DNA of 64,000 bases from Desulfovibrio sp. (lineage in GTDB: Bacteria; Desulfobacterota; Desulfovibrionia; Desulfovibrionales; Desulfovibrionaceae). How positions within the stretch are numbered: position 1 is the stretch's first letter; each line of letters begins with the position of its first letter. The position numbers and the translations under genes were made by a program. A model generated the notes under the pieces. It saw only the letters and a list, made by a program, of their open reading frames with translations. It was not told the DNA's origin and did not search any database. This document shows positions 16,612 through 25,252 of the stretch, in pieces. Location: positions 36,909 to 100,908 of the forward strand of contig NZ_WASP01000012.1 in the NCBI RefSeq assembly GCF_009712225.1, given 5' to 3'.

Positions 16612-16812
16612 GTGAGCGTGACGGCGAAGGGAATGAACAGCTGGATCGCGGCCAGTCAGGCTGCAGGTGTTGTTTTTCTGGCTGCTGGGGCCTACTGCGT
16701 GGCCCATGATAAAAATGCAACGGGCCTCGCATTTGTTCTTGCGGGTGGTTTGGCAATCGGTGCGGCGCCCAATGATTCCAGATGGTATAGTCTGCTGCTC
16801 GGTGCCAACTAA
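16612..16812 (+). CDS. small membrane protein, 66 aa
   Basis: No family recognised. A GTG start at 16612 is preceded by GGGGAGAGGAAAGA. Two hydrophobic segments, IAASQAAGVVFLAAGAY (residues 11-28) and an Ala/Gly/Leu run (residues 38-51), predict a two-pass inner-membrane protein with little outside the membrane. It is convergent with nrdJ and ends 50 bp before a bidirectional terminator. Confidence 0.55.
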   Translation: MSVTAKGMNSWIAASQAAGVVFLAAGAYCVAHDKNATGLAFVLAGGLAIGAAPNDSRWYSLLLGAN

Positions 16813-16861
16813 GAAGGAAGCGACGAGAAGCGCAGACAATTGGTCATGAATATTTTAATAA

Positions 16862-16904
16862 AAATGAAGGGGAGCCTAAGCCCCCCTCATAGTTTTTCTT
16901 ATTT
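16862..16904. terminator. Bidirectional terminator between the 16612 gene and nrdJ
   Basis: AGGGGAGC, loop CTAA, GCCCCCCT, with a T-rich run (AGTTTTTCTT) after it and an A-rich run (AATAAAAATG) before it, so it can terminate transcription from both sides. Confidence 0.75.
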
Positions 16905-16925
16905 ATGCAGTGTGTTTATTGTGCT

Positions 16926-19268
16926 CTAACTGCATTTTTGATGACCACATTCTGTGCATACTTCGCATCCCTCTGATTTTATTATACTATGATTGCCGCA
17001 CCGTGGGCATTTGGCTGCTTTCGGTTTGGCTACCGGCTGCGGGTGTTCATCGTACCGCACCTCCAACATCGCCGCTTCGAAGGCGTCCTCGACGGACACC
17101 GTTCCCAGCTTGATGAGGTGGTATTCGATGATGGCGCCGATCGCCGCCACGATGGAAGGATAGTACTTCGGTTTCGAAGTGCCGGGAGCCTTCCACCAGG
17201 CGCCGCCCGACGGGTCTTGTACCGCTTGGAATTCCTCGGGCACGAAGGCCACATCATCACCGCGCTGGAACACAGCCGAGGTCATCCGCGTCAACGCCGT
17301 GACCCATGGGAAGAATTCCATGGCTTTGGAGTTGATGAAGATTTCCCACGGACGGATCTTGCCATCGACCATCATGTTATTGATGGTCACGTACATGGCA
17401 TTTTCCATGTTGGACATCTTGAGCTTGTAGGTGCAGCCGTCGATTTCCTCCGGCCGTTCCACGAACTTGCTCTTGATGTGCTCGTGAGCCTCTCCGGGCT
17501 CTTTCTTTTCGGCCGCAGGCGCCGGCTCCACAGAGAGAACCGAACCAGTGACATCGTTGGGCCGATAGGTGGTGCAACCTTTGCACCCCGTATCGTAGGC
17601 CGTCATGTAGACGCCCTTGAACTCCTCGTAATCGATCTCCGCGGGGAGATTGATCGTCTTGGAGATAGCGGCGTCGGTGTACTTCTGCACCACCGCCTGC
17701 ATCGCCAGGTGAGCGGCCGGAGTGAGATCCTGGGCCGTCACGAAGTGATCAGGGATCGGCGCGTCGGCGCCGAACTTCTGCCGGAACATGCGATATGCAT
17801 AGTCCTGCACGGTGACTTCTCTCTTGGTCTGATCCTTATTCAAGATCTTCCGCTGATACTCGAGCGCGAAAGGCGGTTCGAGCCCACCGGAGACATTGTC
17901 CGCGACCAACGAGATCGTCCCGGTCGGAGCGATCGACGTGATCAGCGCGTTGCGGATGCCGTGTTCGGCGATGAGTTGCCGAATATCGTCATCGAGCGAC
18001 GCGATGTTCTCGCCGGCCAGAAACTTCTCCTTATCGAAGAGCGGAAAAGCTCCTTTTTCCTTGGCCAGTTCGATGGATGCCAGGTACGCCTCACGGCGGA
18101 ACAGGGCAAACCATTCATCGGTCTTGGCCACCGCTTCCGGGCTGCCATAAGGCAATCCGACCATCATGAGGGCATTGGCCAAGCCAGTGACTCCCAATCC
18201 GATGCGGCGCTTGCTCAACGCTTCTTCCTTGTGGCGAGGAAGCGGGTAGTTCGACGTCTCGAAAACATTGTCCAGCATGCGCACGGCAACGCGAACAGTT
18301 TTCGCGACAACTTCGCGACTGAGTTCGGCGTCATTCTCGAACGCATTGCTAATGCACCGTGCGAAATTCACGCTTCCCAACAAGCAAAGCCCGTACGGAG
18401 GCAAGGGTTGCTCCGCGCAGGGATTGGTTCCGTGGATATTTTCACAATACCATAAATTGTTTTTCTTATTGATACGATCGACGAATATTACACCAGGCTC
18501 CGCATAGGAGTAGGTGCTCTTCATGATCGTTTCCCACAGGTCGCGCGCCTGAATGGTCTTGTAGACCTTGCCGCCGAACTGCAGGCTCCACGGTTCGTCA
18601 TTCTTCACCGCCGTCATGAAGGCGTCGGAGATGAGGACGGACAGGTTGAACATCGAGAGCCGCCCGGGGATCCGTTTGGCCGCGATGAATTCTTCGATGT
18701 CGGGGTGATCGTCCCGCATAACCGCCATCATGGCTCCCCGGCGTGAGCCGGCGGCCATCATGGTACGGCACATCGAATCCCACACATCCATGAACGAGAG
18801 CGGGCCTGAAGCGTCCGCGCCGACTCCCCGCACTGGAGACCCCTTGGGGCGAAGGGTGGAAAAATCGTAACCGATCCCGCCGCCCATCTGCATGGTCAAG
18901 GCCGCTTCCTTCAGGGAATCGAAAATCCCGGACATATCGTCCGGAATGTCGCCCATCACGAAGCAATTGAACATCGTCGCCTTGCGAGCGACACCTGCGT
19001 TCGAGGCAATACGACCGGCCGGAGAGAACTTGAAGTCCTCCATTGCCTTGTACATCTCGCCCGCCCAATAAGTCGGATCCTTTTCCGGGGCTGCCAACGC
19101 CGTGGCGACGCGGTTCCAGGAGTCCTCGATGGACTGATCGATGATGGTGTCGAATTCCACCAAGCGATGCTTGTTCTCCCAGGTCCACAGGGACACGGGT
19201 TGAAGTTGGCTACCGACCGTGGTGATCGCGGTCGAGTTGATGATTTCGGTTTTCGTGACTGCAGTCAT
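16926..19268 (-). CDS. nrdJ: Adenosylcobalamin-dependent (class II) ribonucleotide reductase
   Basis: A 780-residue enzyme reducing ribonucleotides to deoxyribonucleotides with a B12-derived radical. The start at 19268 (MTAVTKTEIINS) has AGAGG upstream; the 84 codons before it are non-coding leader. Key features are MFNCFVMGDIPDDM with the first active-site Cys, MQMGGGIGYDFS, NPCAEQPLPPYG with the second Cys and catalytic Glu, and RIGLGVTGLAN. The C-terminus has GCKGCTTYR and a zinc-ribbon tail CPRCGNH ... CTECGHQ, which recycles the active-site disulfide. All expected parts are present. Location next to primase, RNase H, ssb and exonuclease suggests it supplies dNTPs for element replication independent of host enzyme and oxygen. 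Confidence 0.95.
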   Translation of the reverse strand: MTAVTKTEIINSTAITTVGSQLQPVSLWTWENKHRLVEFDTIIDQSIEDSWNRVATALAAPEKDPTYWAGEMYKAMEDFKFSPAGRIASNAGVARKATMFNCFVMGDIPDDMSGIFDSLKEAALTMQMGGGIGYDFSTLRPKGSPVRGVGADASGPLSFMDVWDSMCRTMMAAGSRRGAMMAVMRDDHPDIEEFIAAKRIPGRLSMFNLSVLISDAFMTAVKNDEPWSLQFGGKVYKTIQARDLWETIMKSTYSYAEPGVIFVDRINKKNNLWYCENIHGTNPCAEQPLPPYGLCLLGSVNFARCISNAFENDAELSREVVAKTVRVAVRMLDNVFETSNYPLPRHKEEALSKRRIGLGVTGLANALMMVGLPYGSPEAVAKTDEWFALFRREAYLASIELAKEKGAFPLFDKEKFLAGENIASLDDDIRQLIAEHGIRNALITSIAPTGTISLVADNVSGGLEPPFALEYQRKILNKDQTKREVTVQDYAYRMFRQKFGADAPIPDHFVTAQDLTPAAHLAMQAVVQKYTDAAISKTINLPAEIDYEEFKGVYMTAYDTGCKGCTTYRPNDVTGSVLSVEPAPAAEKKEPGEAHEHIKSKFVERPEEIDGCTYKLKMSNMENAMYVTINNMMVDGKIRPWEIFINSKAMEFFPWVTALTRMTSAVFQRGDDVAFVPEEFQAVQDPSGGAWWKAPGTSKPKYYPSIVAAIGAIIEYHLIKLGTVSVEDAFEAAMLEVRYDEHPQPVAKPKAAKCPRCGNHSIIKSEGCEVCTECGHQKCS

Positions 19269-19577
19269 TTCTAAAGCCTCTTGATCGAGACGCTCACTCG
19301 AACTGATTGCGGGGAGCGTCATTGTCCGCGATGCCCGTCGCGCTCCACCGTGGAGCCCGAGGCGTGTTTGAAGTCGACGGAGGCCAGCCTTCCCCGCGCG
19401 GGGGAAGGTCTGACCGATGTCGGTTGTGGTTGACGGAAGGCAGCCAGAAGCGTGGCCACGCAGCAGCGCGGGCCGGTTCGGGCACGATCCGGTGATTCCC
19501 TGGGTCTTGGTTAAGCCCAATACCCCAGGTGGTTGATCGACGGGATGTTGGACCGAACGGTCCAGATCAACGTCTGA
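19269..19577 (-). promoter_or_regulatory. 309-nt structured leader upstream of nrdJ
   Basis: No gene fits here, but the minus strand holds a series of hairpins: GGACCG-TT-CGGTCC nested in GTTGATC ... GATCAAC (19531-19570), CCTGGG ... CCCAGG, and CCTTCCCC-loop-GGGGAAGG. A cobalamin riboswitch would be natural before a B12-dependent enzyme, but no convincing B12 box was found. Transcript processing or attenuation is equally possible. Confidence 0.4.
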
Positions 19578-20717
19578 TTAGGCTGCAACTTCGATAGAAG
19601 GTGCTTGCCAAACTTCGGGAGTACGAAACCCCGCCGTTCCGAGCTTTTCGTACACGTCGTTCCAGTCCATCCCTTGGGGTGGCAGGAGGATCGTGACGGA
19701 AAGCATGGGGTTTTCGACTGCGAGGCGCTCTTTGAGCTTGATCGCATTCTTCAACCCGGCCGTGTCTCTGTCAGCCCAAATGAACAGGTGTCGAAGTCCT
19801 TTCGGCACAGGGAAAGCCGGCATGACCGAGCTGGACCAAGTCGCCCAGCATGGCATTCCACTTCCCAAGCGAACCGCTACGGAATTCTCGATACCTTCTG
19901 TGAGCCCCAGATAACCGCCTGGTGAACGGAAGACCTCGATATGAAGTCCCTCATCCAGCAGATCCGCGCTATCGTGGGTCATCTTCTTACGGTCGCCTTG
20001 GGAGAATTTAGACCCGTCGGCTTCCATGTAGAGACGATGGAGCTTGTACGTTCTGCCGGCACGGTTCCTGACCTTTGCGAGAAGGGCCGGAAAGCGGCCG
20101 ATGAACTTGCTCTTATCCGGATTGTCAGGATCTTTGCCGTAATAGGGCTCGGACGGAACAAACCGGACATCGTTCATTGACGAGGGCACGGCCAAACCGC
20201 GGAACTTGAAATAGTCCCTTGCAATGGCTGCATCCTCATGATCCAGCGGCAAAGCGGTGTCCCACTTTTTCGCCAATTTTTCGCGCCCTTTTTCGACAGC
20301 TGCGATTTCTTCAGCGGTCGGCCCGGTCGGTATGACCAGGGCGGGCTGATGCGGACGCCGGCGAGCCTGTTCCTCAGGAGACATCCCCAGGAAGTGCGCG
20401 ACCTGCGCAACGACTTCTATGAACCCGGATTTTCCCGGTTTCCGAAGGCGCCATTGAAGGGTGAGAAACCCGTTTCCGAAGGTTCCGCACGTATTGCAGA
20501 CACAGCCGCCGGTTTCCGCGAATCCGCCCTTTTTGGAGCGAGGTCCGAAGACCCGGAAAGCTTCTTTGCTTTTTCCGCCATGTTCGGGGCAAGAAACTCC
20601 CCGACCTTTGGCGGCGATCGCCGGCCCCATTTCTGGAGCTAGGTACGCAATGATGCGGTCCCATTGACCTTGCGCTTGTTGTCGCACCAGGTCGGCGTTG
20701 TATCGTTCGTCACTCAT
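19578..20717 (-). CDS. Toprim-domain primase-like protein
   Basis: A 379-residue protein with the layout of plasmid/phage DNA primases. Residues ~42-85 form a zinc-binding domain, CPEHGGKSKEAFRV followed by CVCNTCGTFGNG. The Toprim-like catalytic region is near residues 280-345: GLTEGIENSVAV with the Glu, and HLFIWADRDTAG with the DxD-type acids. No helicase domain follows. The start at 20717 has GGGAGGT upstream; this ribosome site pairs with CCTCC five to ten bases before it, so the leader may mask it. It probably primes lagging-strand or transferred-strand synthesis of the element. Confidence 0.82.
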   Translation of the reverse strand: MSDERYNADLVRQQAQGQWDRIIAYLAPEMGPAIAAKGRGVSCPEHGGKSKEAFRVFGPRSKKGGFAETGGCVCNTCGTFGNGFLTLQWRLRKPGKSGFIEVVAQVAHFLGMSPEEQARRRPHQPALVIPTGPTAEEIAAVEKGREKLAKKWDTALPLDHEDAAIARDYFKFRGLAVPSSMNDVRFVPSEPYYGKDPDNPDKSKFIGRFPALLAKVRNRAGRTYKLHRLYMEADGSKFSQGDRKKMTHDSADLLDEGLHIEVFRSPGGYLGLTEGIENSVAVRLGSGMPCWATWSSSVMPAFPVPKGLRHLFIWADRDTAGLKNAIKLKERLAVENPMLSVTILLPPQGMDWNDVYEKLGTAGFRTPEVWQAPSIEVAA

Positions 20718-20745
20718 ACCGACCTCCCTTGTCGGAGGGTTTGAC
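20718..20745 (-). promoter_or_regulatory. Hairpin sequestering the primase ribosome-binding site
   Basis: On the minus strand CCTCC, loop GACAAG, GGAGG, TCGGT, ATG. The 3' arm is the Shine-Dalgarno sequence itself, so folding would block initiation. Confidence 0.5.
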
Positions 20746-20765
20746 CGTTCGGCCGACACCCTGGG

Positions 20766-21626
20766 TTACAAAAAGCGGAAGAAATGTTCGAAGGCTCCTT
20801 CCTTGGCCTTTTTCTTCAAATCTTCGATGCGGGGCCGCATATCGCGGAGGATCCTCCATCGAAGAAATTCCGGGTCGCACCTCTCTCCGTCGACGCTCAT
20901 TGCTATGGCGCAGTCGTTGAAAGAGAAACCTCCCTCGTCGTCTTCAAGCAACCAGGACAGGCAGTCCAAGAACTCCTCGTCGCAGGTCTGTTCGTCTCTC
21001 ATGATTTCGAGGGTTACCTTCAGCACACCTTGGCGGTAGCGCTGAAGTTCTTTGTCCTCGATCACGATAAGACGGCTTTTGTTGGGTTGGGCCGGGGGCT
21101 TCTCGCCCTTTACCCAGATGATTTCCTTCGGCTGACCCTGTCCCCGGAAATAAGAAACGAATTCGCCATTTCTGGCTTTCCGCTTCAAATCCAGGATCCG
21201 GTCGCGAATTTTGGAAAGGATCCATTGCCGGAGAAAGTCCGGATAAACCGGCGATCCAAGCACCTTGGTTGCTGCTGCACAGCATTGGCCAAAGGTTAGA
21301 TCCCCCGTGTCGTTCTGCAGAACCCAGTCCAGGCAGTCGAGTAACTGCGTGTCCTCGGTGTCTGGATCCAGCATATCTTGCAAGGTTTGCTTGAGCACGC
21401 CGTAGCGTAGCTGTGTCGCTTCCTCGTTCTTGAACGCAGTCCGGCTTTCGTGATCTGGATACGGAGGGGCGATCTCCCCCTTGACCCAGTACCCGTCGGC
21501 CGCGCGATCGGCTCCGCCGACGACGCTGAGTTTTGTTGAAGCAACCGGTGCCCCAAACAGGTCACGGCCGCCGACTTCCATGTTTTCGATGACTTGGTCA
21601 ACGACCACAGACAGCTGTTGCAACAT
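20766..21626 (-). CDS. unknown protein with an internally duplicated ~80-residue domain
   Basis: 286 residues; no family recognised. ATG at 21626 has AAGAGG 8 bp upstream. Two repeats are evident. Residues ~74-152 begin YGVLKQTLQDML, continue LLDCLDWVLQND and TFGQCCAAA, and end ILDLKRKARNGEF. Residues ~205-282 begin QGVLKVTLEIM, continue FLDCLSWLLEDD and SFNDCAIAM, and end IEDLKKKAKEGAF. Each repeat is preceded by a WVKGE motif. Such clear duplication suggests a pseudo-symmetric fold. It sits between RNase H and primase in a tightly packed operon, so a role in replication or recombination is plausible but unproven. Confidence 0.72.
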   Translation of the reverse strand: MLQQLSVVVDQVIENMEVGGRDLFGAPVASTKLSVVGGADRAADGYWVKGEIAPPYPDHESRTAFKNEEATQLRYGVLKQTLQDMLDPDTEDTQLLDCLDWVLQNDTGDLTFGQCCAAATKVLGSPVYPDFLRQWILSKIRDRILDLKRKARNGEFVSYFRGQGQPKEIIWVKGEKPPAQPNKSRLIVIEDKELQRYRQGVLKVTLEIMRDEQTCDEEFLDCLSWLLEDDEGGFSFNDCAIAMSVDGERCDPEFLRWRILRDMRPRIEDLKKKAKEGAFEHFFRFL

Positions 21627-21638
21627 GATGATCACCTC

Positions 21639-22097
21639 TTAGATCAGAGCTTCGGCGAGGGCCGTGCGCGCTGCTGCGTCGCACCACCTATTCCGGAGGG
21701 CTGGTTTAGATTGATTGTCCGTGTGGGCACGGACGTGCCGGACGGTGAACGTGATCTGCCGGGCGTCGATCGCGGACAGAATTCCCGAAAGGACTGCCGC
21801 ATCTTCCCCGCGTTCAGGCTTGACTTGTCGCTCGATGAGCGCCGCCTGGACATATTTGCTATCCGTGTAAAGCAGGATGCAGTTGACCGGCAGCTTGAGC
21901 GCCATGTTGATTCCCTGGACGGCTGCGAACAGCTCGGCCGAGGACGAATCTCGGGCCGTGGACGGCTTTACGCCGCGAGCCTTCTGATTCTTCATTCCGC
22001 TCTCGAGGAAAGCTCCCCAGGCGGCGATGCGTTTGTTCTGGTCATAGGCAGCGTCTGTATGGACGACGATGCCTGCCTTCCGCAGTGTTTGAGACAT
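21639..22097 (-). CDS. Ribonuclease HI-like protein
   Basis: A 152-residue RNase H-fold protein that would remove RNA from RNA-DNA hybrids such as primers. Catalytic acids are visible: TDAAYDQNK (first Asp, residue ~15), SSAELFAAV (Glu ~54), LLYTDSKYV (Asp ~79) and WCDAAARTA (last Asp ~139), with HVRAHT supplying the usual His. It lacks the basic handle of E. coli RNase HI. Its stop overlaps the ribosome site of the next gene, so the two are probably translated together. Its leader carries nested-hairpin element copy 5. Confidence 0.87.
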   Translation of the reverse strand: MSQTLRKAGIVVHTDAAYDQNKRIAAWGAFLESGMKNQKARGVKPSTARDSSSAELFAAVQGINMALKLPVNCILLYTDSKYVQAALIERQVKPERGEDAAVLSGILSAIDARQITFTVRHVRAHTDNQSKPALRNRWCDAAARTALAEALI

Positions 22098-22116
22098 TGA
22101 CTTTCTCCCACAGCGC

Positions 22117-22162
22117 CGCTGCGGAGAGAGTCCCCCCTTGAGGGAACGCTCCCCCAGAGGGC
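22117..22162 (-). promoter_or_regulatory. Nested-hairpin leader element, copy 5
   Basis: On the minus strand CCCTCTGGGGGAG, C, GTTCCCTC, AA, GGGGGGAC, T, CTCTCCG. The helices are GAG/CTC outside and GTTCCC/GGGGAC inside. It lies between the VWA gene stop (22184) and the RNase H start (22097), ending 19 nt before the ATG. Confidence 0.6.
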
Positions 22163-22183
22163 TGTCTCAAAAGATGTTGATGG

Positions 22184-24022
22184 TCAGGCGGTGAAGACCC
22201 GGGCAGCCAAGGAAAAGACCGTGGAGCGCAGATCGCTGATGTCTTTGAGCACTTCAGACTTTGGCAGCCATTGCTGGATGTCCGCAGTCTCGATCCCAAT
22301 GCCCATTACCTCGACGTCAGGTTGGTTCGCGCTGATGAAGGCGAGAGCCTCTTTCGTCGTGGTGAGATTGCTTGGCTCTCCGTCCGTGATGAGGAGGATT
22401 ACCTTGCGTTCTTCCCGGGCGTTGGCCAGTTGAGCCGCCCCCCAAAGTAAAGCTTCGGCGGTCGGCGTGTACCCGTAGACCGTGGTGTTGAATCGTGCCT
22501 GCACATGCGGTGCCGACATACGTTCGTTGCTGCTTAGAAGTGGAGCAATCCGATTTACGCCGTTGTCTTCGGCGAAACCAGCTGCCTCGATCGTGATGCC
22601 CTCGATGGGTTCGCAGGCCAGCGCCAAAGAGGCGGTGGTTTGCATGGCCATCGATATGCGGCCTTTCCTCATGCTTCCGGTCTGGTCGACAAGAAGAAGA
22701 AGCCTGGTGTTGTACCCCGTTACGGTCTGCTTTCTTGTGAAAACCCGTGGGTCTATCTGAGCCATCGGAAGATGGCGTCGACTGACCCGGCGGCCGACCA
22801 TTTTGCGAGTCGCCGGCTGTCGCCTATGGGCTTCAAGCAAGCGCTGCAAATGGGCTCGAATCGCAGTCGAGTTCTTTCTTGCCTCGGGCACAACGGATTG
22901 ACCGCTGGTCGCCTTGGCATTCGTGACGGTCGGCGGGAGGATGATATCGGGAGACCGATAGGTCGGTCGCTCTTTCATCTTCGCGCTCAACATATCGCTG
23001 AGGTCTGGCGCCATCTTCGACAGATCGGGTTGGCCGCCCACCCAGGTTTGTCCCTGACTGGACGAGGAAGCCTGATCGTCGCCGTTGGACACTTGATGAA
23101 CCGGATGCTGTTGCTGACCGTTTGCCCCCGGGTTGCCGTTTCCGGTAGCGGGGTCAGTCTGCGAACTTTGTCCCTGGCTGCCGCTTCCGGTGGCCGGGTT
23201 GCTCGGCTGGCCCTGTCCCTGGTCGCCCTGATTAGGGGGCGGCGAGATATTCGGGTCACCACCAGCGTCCGCCTGCTGCGGATCCTGCCCAGGCGTTGCG
23301 CCTTGGCCATCCCCACCAGCGGGATCACCCTGGTTCTGTTGCTGTGATGGACCTTGGCTGCCTGACTGGCCGCCTTGATCCTGCTGCTGCGAGTTTCCTC
23401 CCTTGCCCTGCTGGGCTTGATCGGAGCTTTGCTGGTTGTCCTGCTGGACCAACTTCAACAGCCTGTCGGCCATGGCGAGACATTCGGCGGTGCTTTTCAG
23501 CATCGGGATGCCCGACATGATCCGTTCGGCGGTTTCGACTATGTCCGGACCGACGACCGCGACCAGCTTTTCACGGGTCTGGTCGACCAGTGGTTTCAGC
23601 TGAGCTTGCCCCATGTAACGGCACCGTCCATGAAACAGGACGAAGTCGTGCAGAAGGGCAGGGCCATTGTCCGTATCTGGCACCGCGAACCAACCTTCTT
23701 GAATGGCGTAGTCCACCACCTTCGAAAGCCAGTCTCGGCATCCCCGATACACTCGGCATATGAGGGTTTCAATCCTCACATCCTCAAGCGCATTAAGGAA
23801 TTTCTTGCGGAGTTCCTCGACCAAGAAGATCTCGAATTCGGTGAAGCGCTTATGCGCACCTTCATGTGCGATAAAGCCCAGCGACACCTCCCGCGGTAAT
23901 GCCTCCGGCGAAAGAAGATAGATGGTTTCGCCGTCAGTTTTTGGCGCGTGGCCGAATATGACCTTGATACCGCACGAAGCGGCGAAGGCCATCGCGGTCC
24001 AAACGAGGGAAATGAAATTCAT
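22184..24022 (-). CDS. VWA-domain protein, CobT-like
   Basis: A 612-residue protein with three parts. The N-terminal region has GFIAHEGAHKRFTEFE near residues 49-64, a zinc-peptidase-like HExxH pattern seen in this group. Residues ~195-340 are a very Gln/Gly/Ser/Pro-rich linker. The C-terminal VWA domain (~residues 435-612) has a MIDAS start LLLLVDQTGSMRKG, then a Thr in YGYTPTAEAL and LLITDGEPSN. It resembles the CobT subunit of cobalt chelatase and, with the AAA+ and DUF3150 genes just upstream, forms the AAA+/DUF3150/VWA trio known from SXT/IncA-type elements. A chaperone or remodelling role on DNA complexes is inference. GGGAG precedes the start. Confidence 0.85.
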   Translation of the reverse strand: MNFISLVWTAMAFAASCGIKVIFGHAPKTDGETIYLLSPEALPREVSLGFIAHEGAHKRFTEFEIFLVEELRKKFLNALEDVRIETLICRVYRGCRDWLSKVVDYAIQEGWFAVPDTDNGPALLHDFVLFHGRCRYMGQAQLKPLVDQTREKLVAVVGPDIVETAERIMSGIPMLKSTAECLAMADRLLKLVQQDNQQSSDQAQQGKGGNSQQQDQGGQSGSQGPSQQQNQGDPAGGDGQGATPGQDPQQADAGGDPNISPPPNQGDQGQGQPSNPATGSGSQGQSSQTDPATGNGNPGANGQQQHPVHQVSNGDDQASSSSQGQTWVGGQPDLSKMAPDLSDMLSAKMKERPTYRSPDIILPPTVTNAKATSGQSVVPEARKNSTAIRAHLQRLLEAHRRQPATRKMVGRRVSRRHLPMAQIDPRVFTRKQTVTGYNTRLLLLVDQTGSMRKGRISMAMQTTASLALACEPIEGITIEAAGFAEDNGVNRIAPLLSSNERMSAPHVQARFNTTVYGYTPTAEALLWGAAQLANAREERKVILLITDGEPSNLTTTKEALAFISANQPDVEVMGIGIETADIQQWLPKSEVLKDISDLRSTVFSLAARVFTA

Positions 24023-24084
24023 GATGGTCTCCCGATATCAGGGGCCGGTGCAGTCTTCGCCGCACCGTCTCCATCAAAGGATGA

Positions 24085-25149
24085 TCAGAACCCGAGGCAT
24101 TCCTCTTGCACGGTGGCCAATGCAATTTCTTGCTCGGTTACCTCGGCGAAGAAGGCTTCCTCCTCTTGATCCGCAGGCGGATCTTCGACGAGGTCTTCGG
24201 GCAATTCCTCGACCAACGGAGGTTCCTCCGCCGGCGACGTGATGACGATCTCCGACTGCACGACAGCCGGAGCGGGCTGTGGGGCAGGGGAGGGGACGTT
24301 GGTGATGATCTGTTGCGAACTGATGACGCTGGCAAGTTGGCCGCCGTGCTTACGCATGCGGTCTGGATCGGCGAGCATCTGAACCAAGGCGACGACTTCC
24401 GCCTGAAGGGCGTCGGTCATTCTCTTGGCCAACATGATCTTGTCGATCACCTTGTCCATCGCGGCGACGATCGGCTGGATCATCGCTTCGTTGAAGAAGG
24501 CAAATTTCGCCAGTTTCAGCCGAAGCCGTTTCAGCGGGTTCGCAAATTTCCGAGTGAGGTTTCCCTGCTTCAGGATGTAATCGAGAAGCTTCTCCGCCTC
24601 GTCGGCGATATCGATCAGAAGGTCTTCGTCGAGCGTTTTCACGCGCTCGCCCAAGGATCCTTCTTCACGGGCCGATTCCCGGATTTGATGGATGGTGCAC
24701 TGGAAATCGCACCGTTTACGAACCTCTTCCGGCGAAAATTCACGTTCCGCCAGTTTGTCTTCGTATTCGGGGAACTGTCTCCGCCAGGCACGCTGCAATT
24801 GCGAAACGTTGGGGATCAGTTCCGTGTCGCGATGCTCGACGAATTCGTCCCTCAGCTTGTCGATCTGCTCTTTCAGCCTGGCGGTGTCTTTGTGGAACAC
24901 GCCCCGGGCTTTCAGCAGATTGATCGAATTGACCCGCAGCAGGTCGTCAACTTGGCTGCGGATTTTGTGCAGTCTCTGGAGCGGCTCACGAGCGATCAGA
25001 CGCTTGGTGCCCAAAGAAGCCAACTTGGGCGGCGGCAGTTCGCCACCGATACCAAGATTGAAATCGGTCTTACGAAGAACAACCTCGCCTGACCAGATGT
25101 TCACCTCGACGGCGAACACGTCGATGTTTTCGAGAATGTTGGTGCTCAT
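24085..25149 (-). CDS. DUF3150-type coiled-coil protein
   Basis: 354 residues, mostly helical. It starts MSTNILENIDVFAVEVNIWSG, followed by LRKTDFNLG and a long charged helical core (residues ~95-260) and a Pro/Glu-rich acidic tail. This agrees with DUF3150, a family that in conjugative elements sits between a CobS/MoxR-like ATPase and a VWA protein, as here. It is probably the adaptor of that trio. GGAG lies 8 bp before the ATG, and nested-hairpin copy 7 directly upstream. Family assignment rests on sequence style plus gene order. Confidence 0.72.
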   Translation of the reverse strand: MSTNILENIDVFAVEVNIWSGEVVLRKTDFNLGIGGELPPPKLASLGTKRLIAREPLQRLHKIRSQVDDLLRVNSINLLKARGVFHKDTARLKEQIDKLRDEFVEHRDTELIPNVSQLQRAWRRQFPEYEDKLAEREFSPEEVRKRCDFQCTIHQIRESAREEGSLGERVKTLDEDLLIDIADEAEKLLDYILKQGNLTRKFANPLKRLRLKLAKFAFFNEAMIQPIVAAMDKVIDKIMLAKRMTDALQAEVVALVQMLADPDRMRKHGGQLASVISSQQIITNVPSPAPQPAPAVVQSEIVITSPAEEPPLVEELPEDLVEDPPADQEEEAFFAEVTEQEIALATVQEECLGF

Positions 25150-25162
25150 GGAATTTCTCCAC

Positions 25163-25206
25163 GCAAGCGCCGACCATCACCCGCTGAACGGGCGGTCTTT
25201 GCTTGC
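25163..25206 (-). promoter_or_regulatory. Nested-hairpin leader, copy 7 (same layout, different sequence)
   Basis: On the minus strand GCAAGC, AAA, GACC, G, CCCG, TTCAG, CGGG, TGAT, GGTC, GGC, GCTTGC: three nested helices with internal loops immediately upstream of GGAG and the ATG at 25149. The primary sequence is not close to copies 1-6, but geometry and position match. Confidence 0.5.
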
Positions 25207-25252
25207 TCTTTGATGTTGAGGATGTTGAGGGCAGGCGACTTATGCCGCTGCT

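Noticed and set aside
16989..18455. Plus-strand open frame of 488 codons
   Set aside because: Complete shadow of nrdJ, Arg/His-rich without domains.
19269..19577. Cobalamin riboswitch upstream of nrdJ
   Set aside because: Some GGGAA, CCGG and CCCGC blocks are present, but the B12 box and the GGTG core could not be placed on the correct strand; kept only as an unassigned leader.
24106..25092. Plus-strand open frame of 328 codons
   Set aside because: Antisense to the DUF3150-type gene, which has a ribosome site and operon context.
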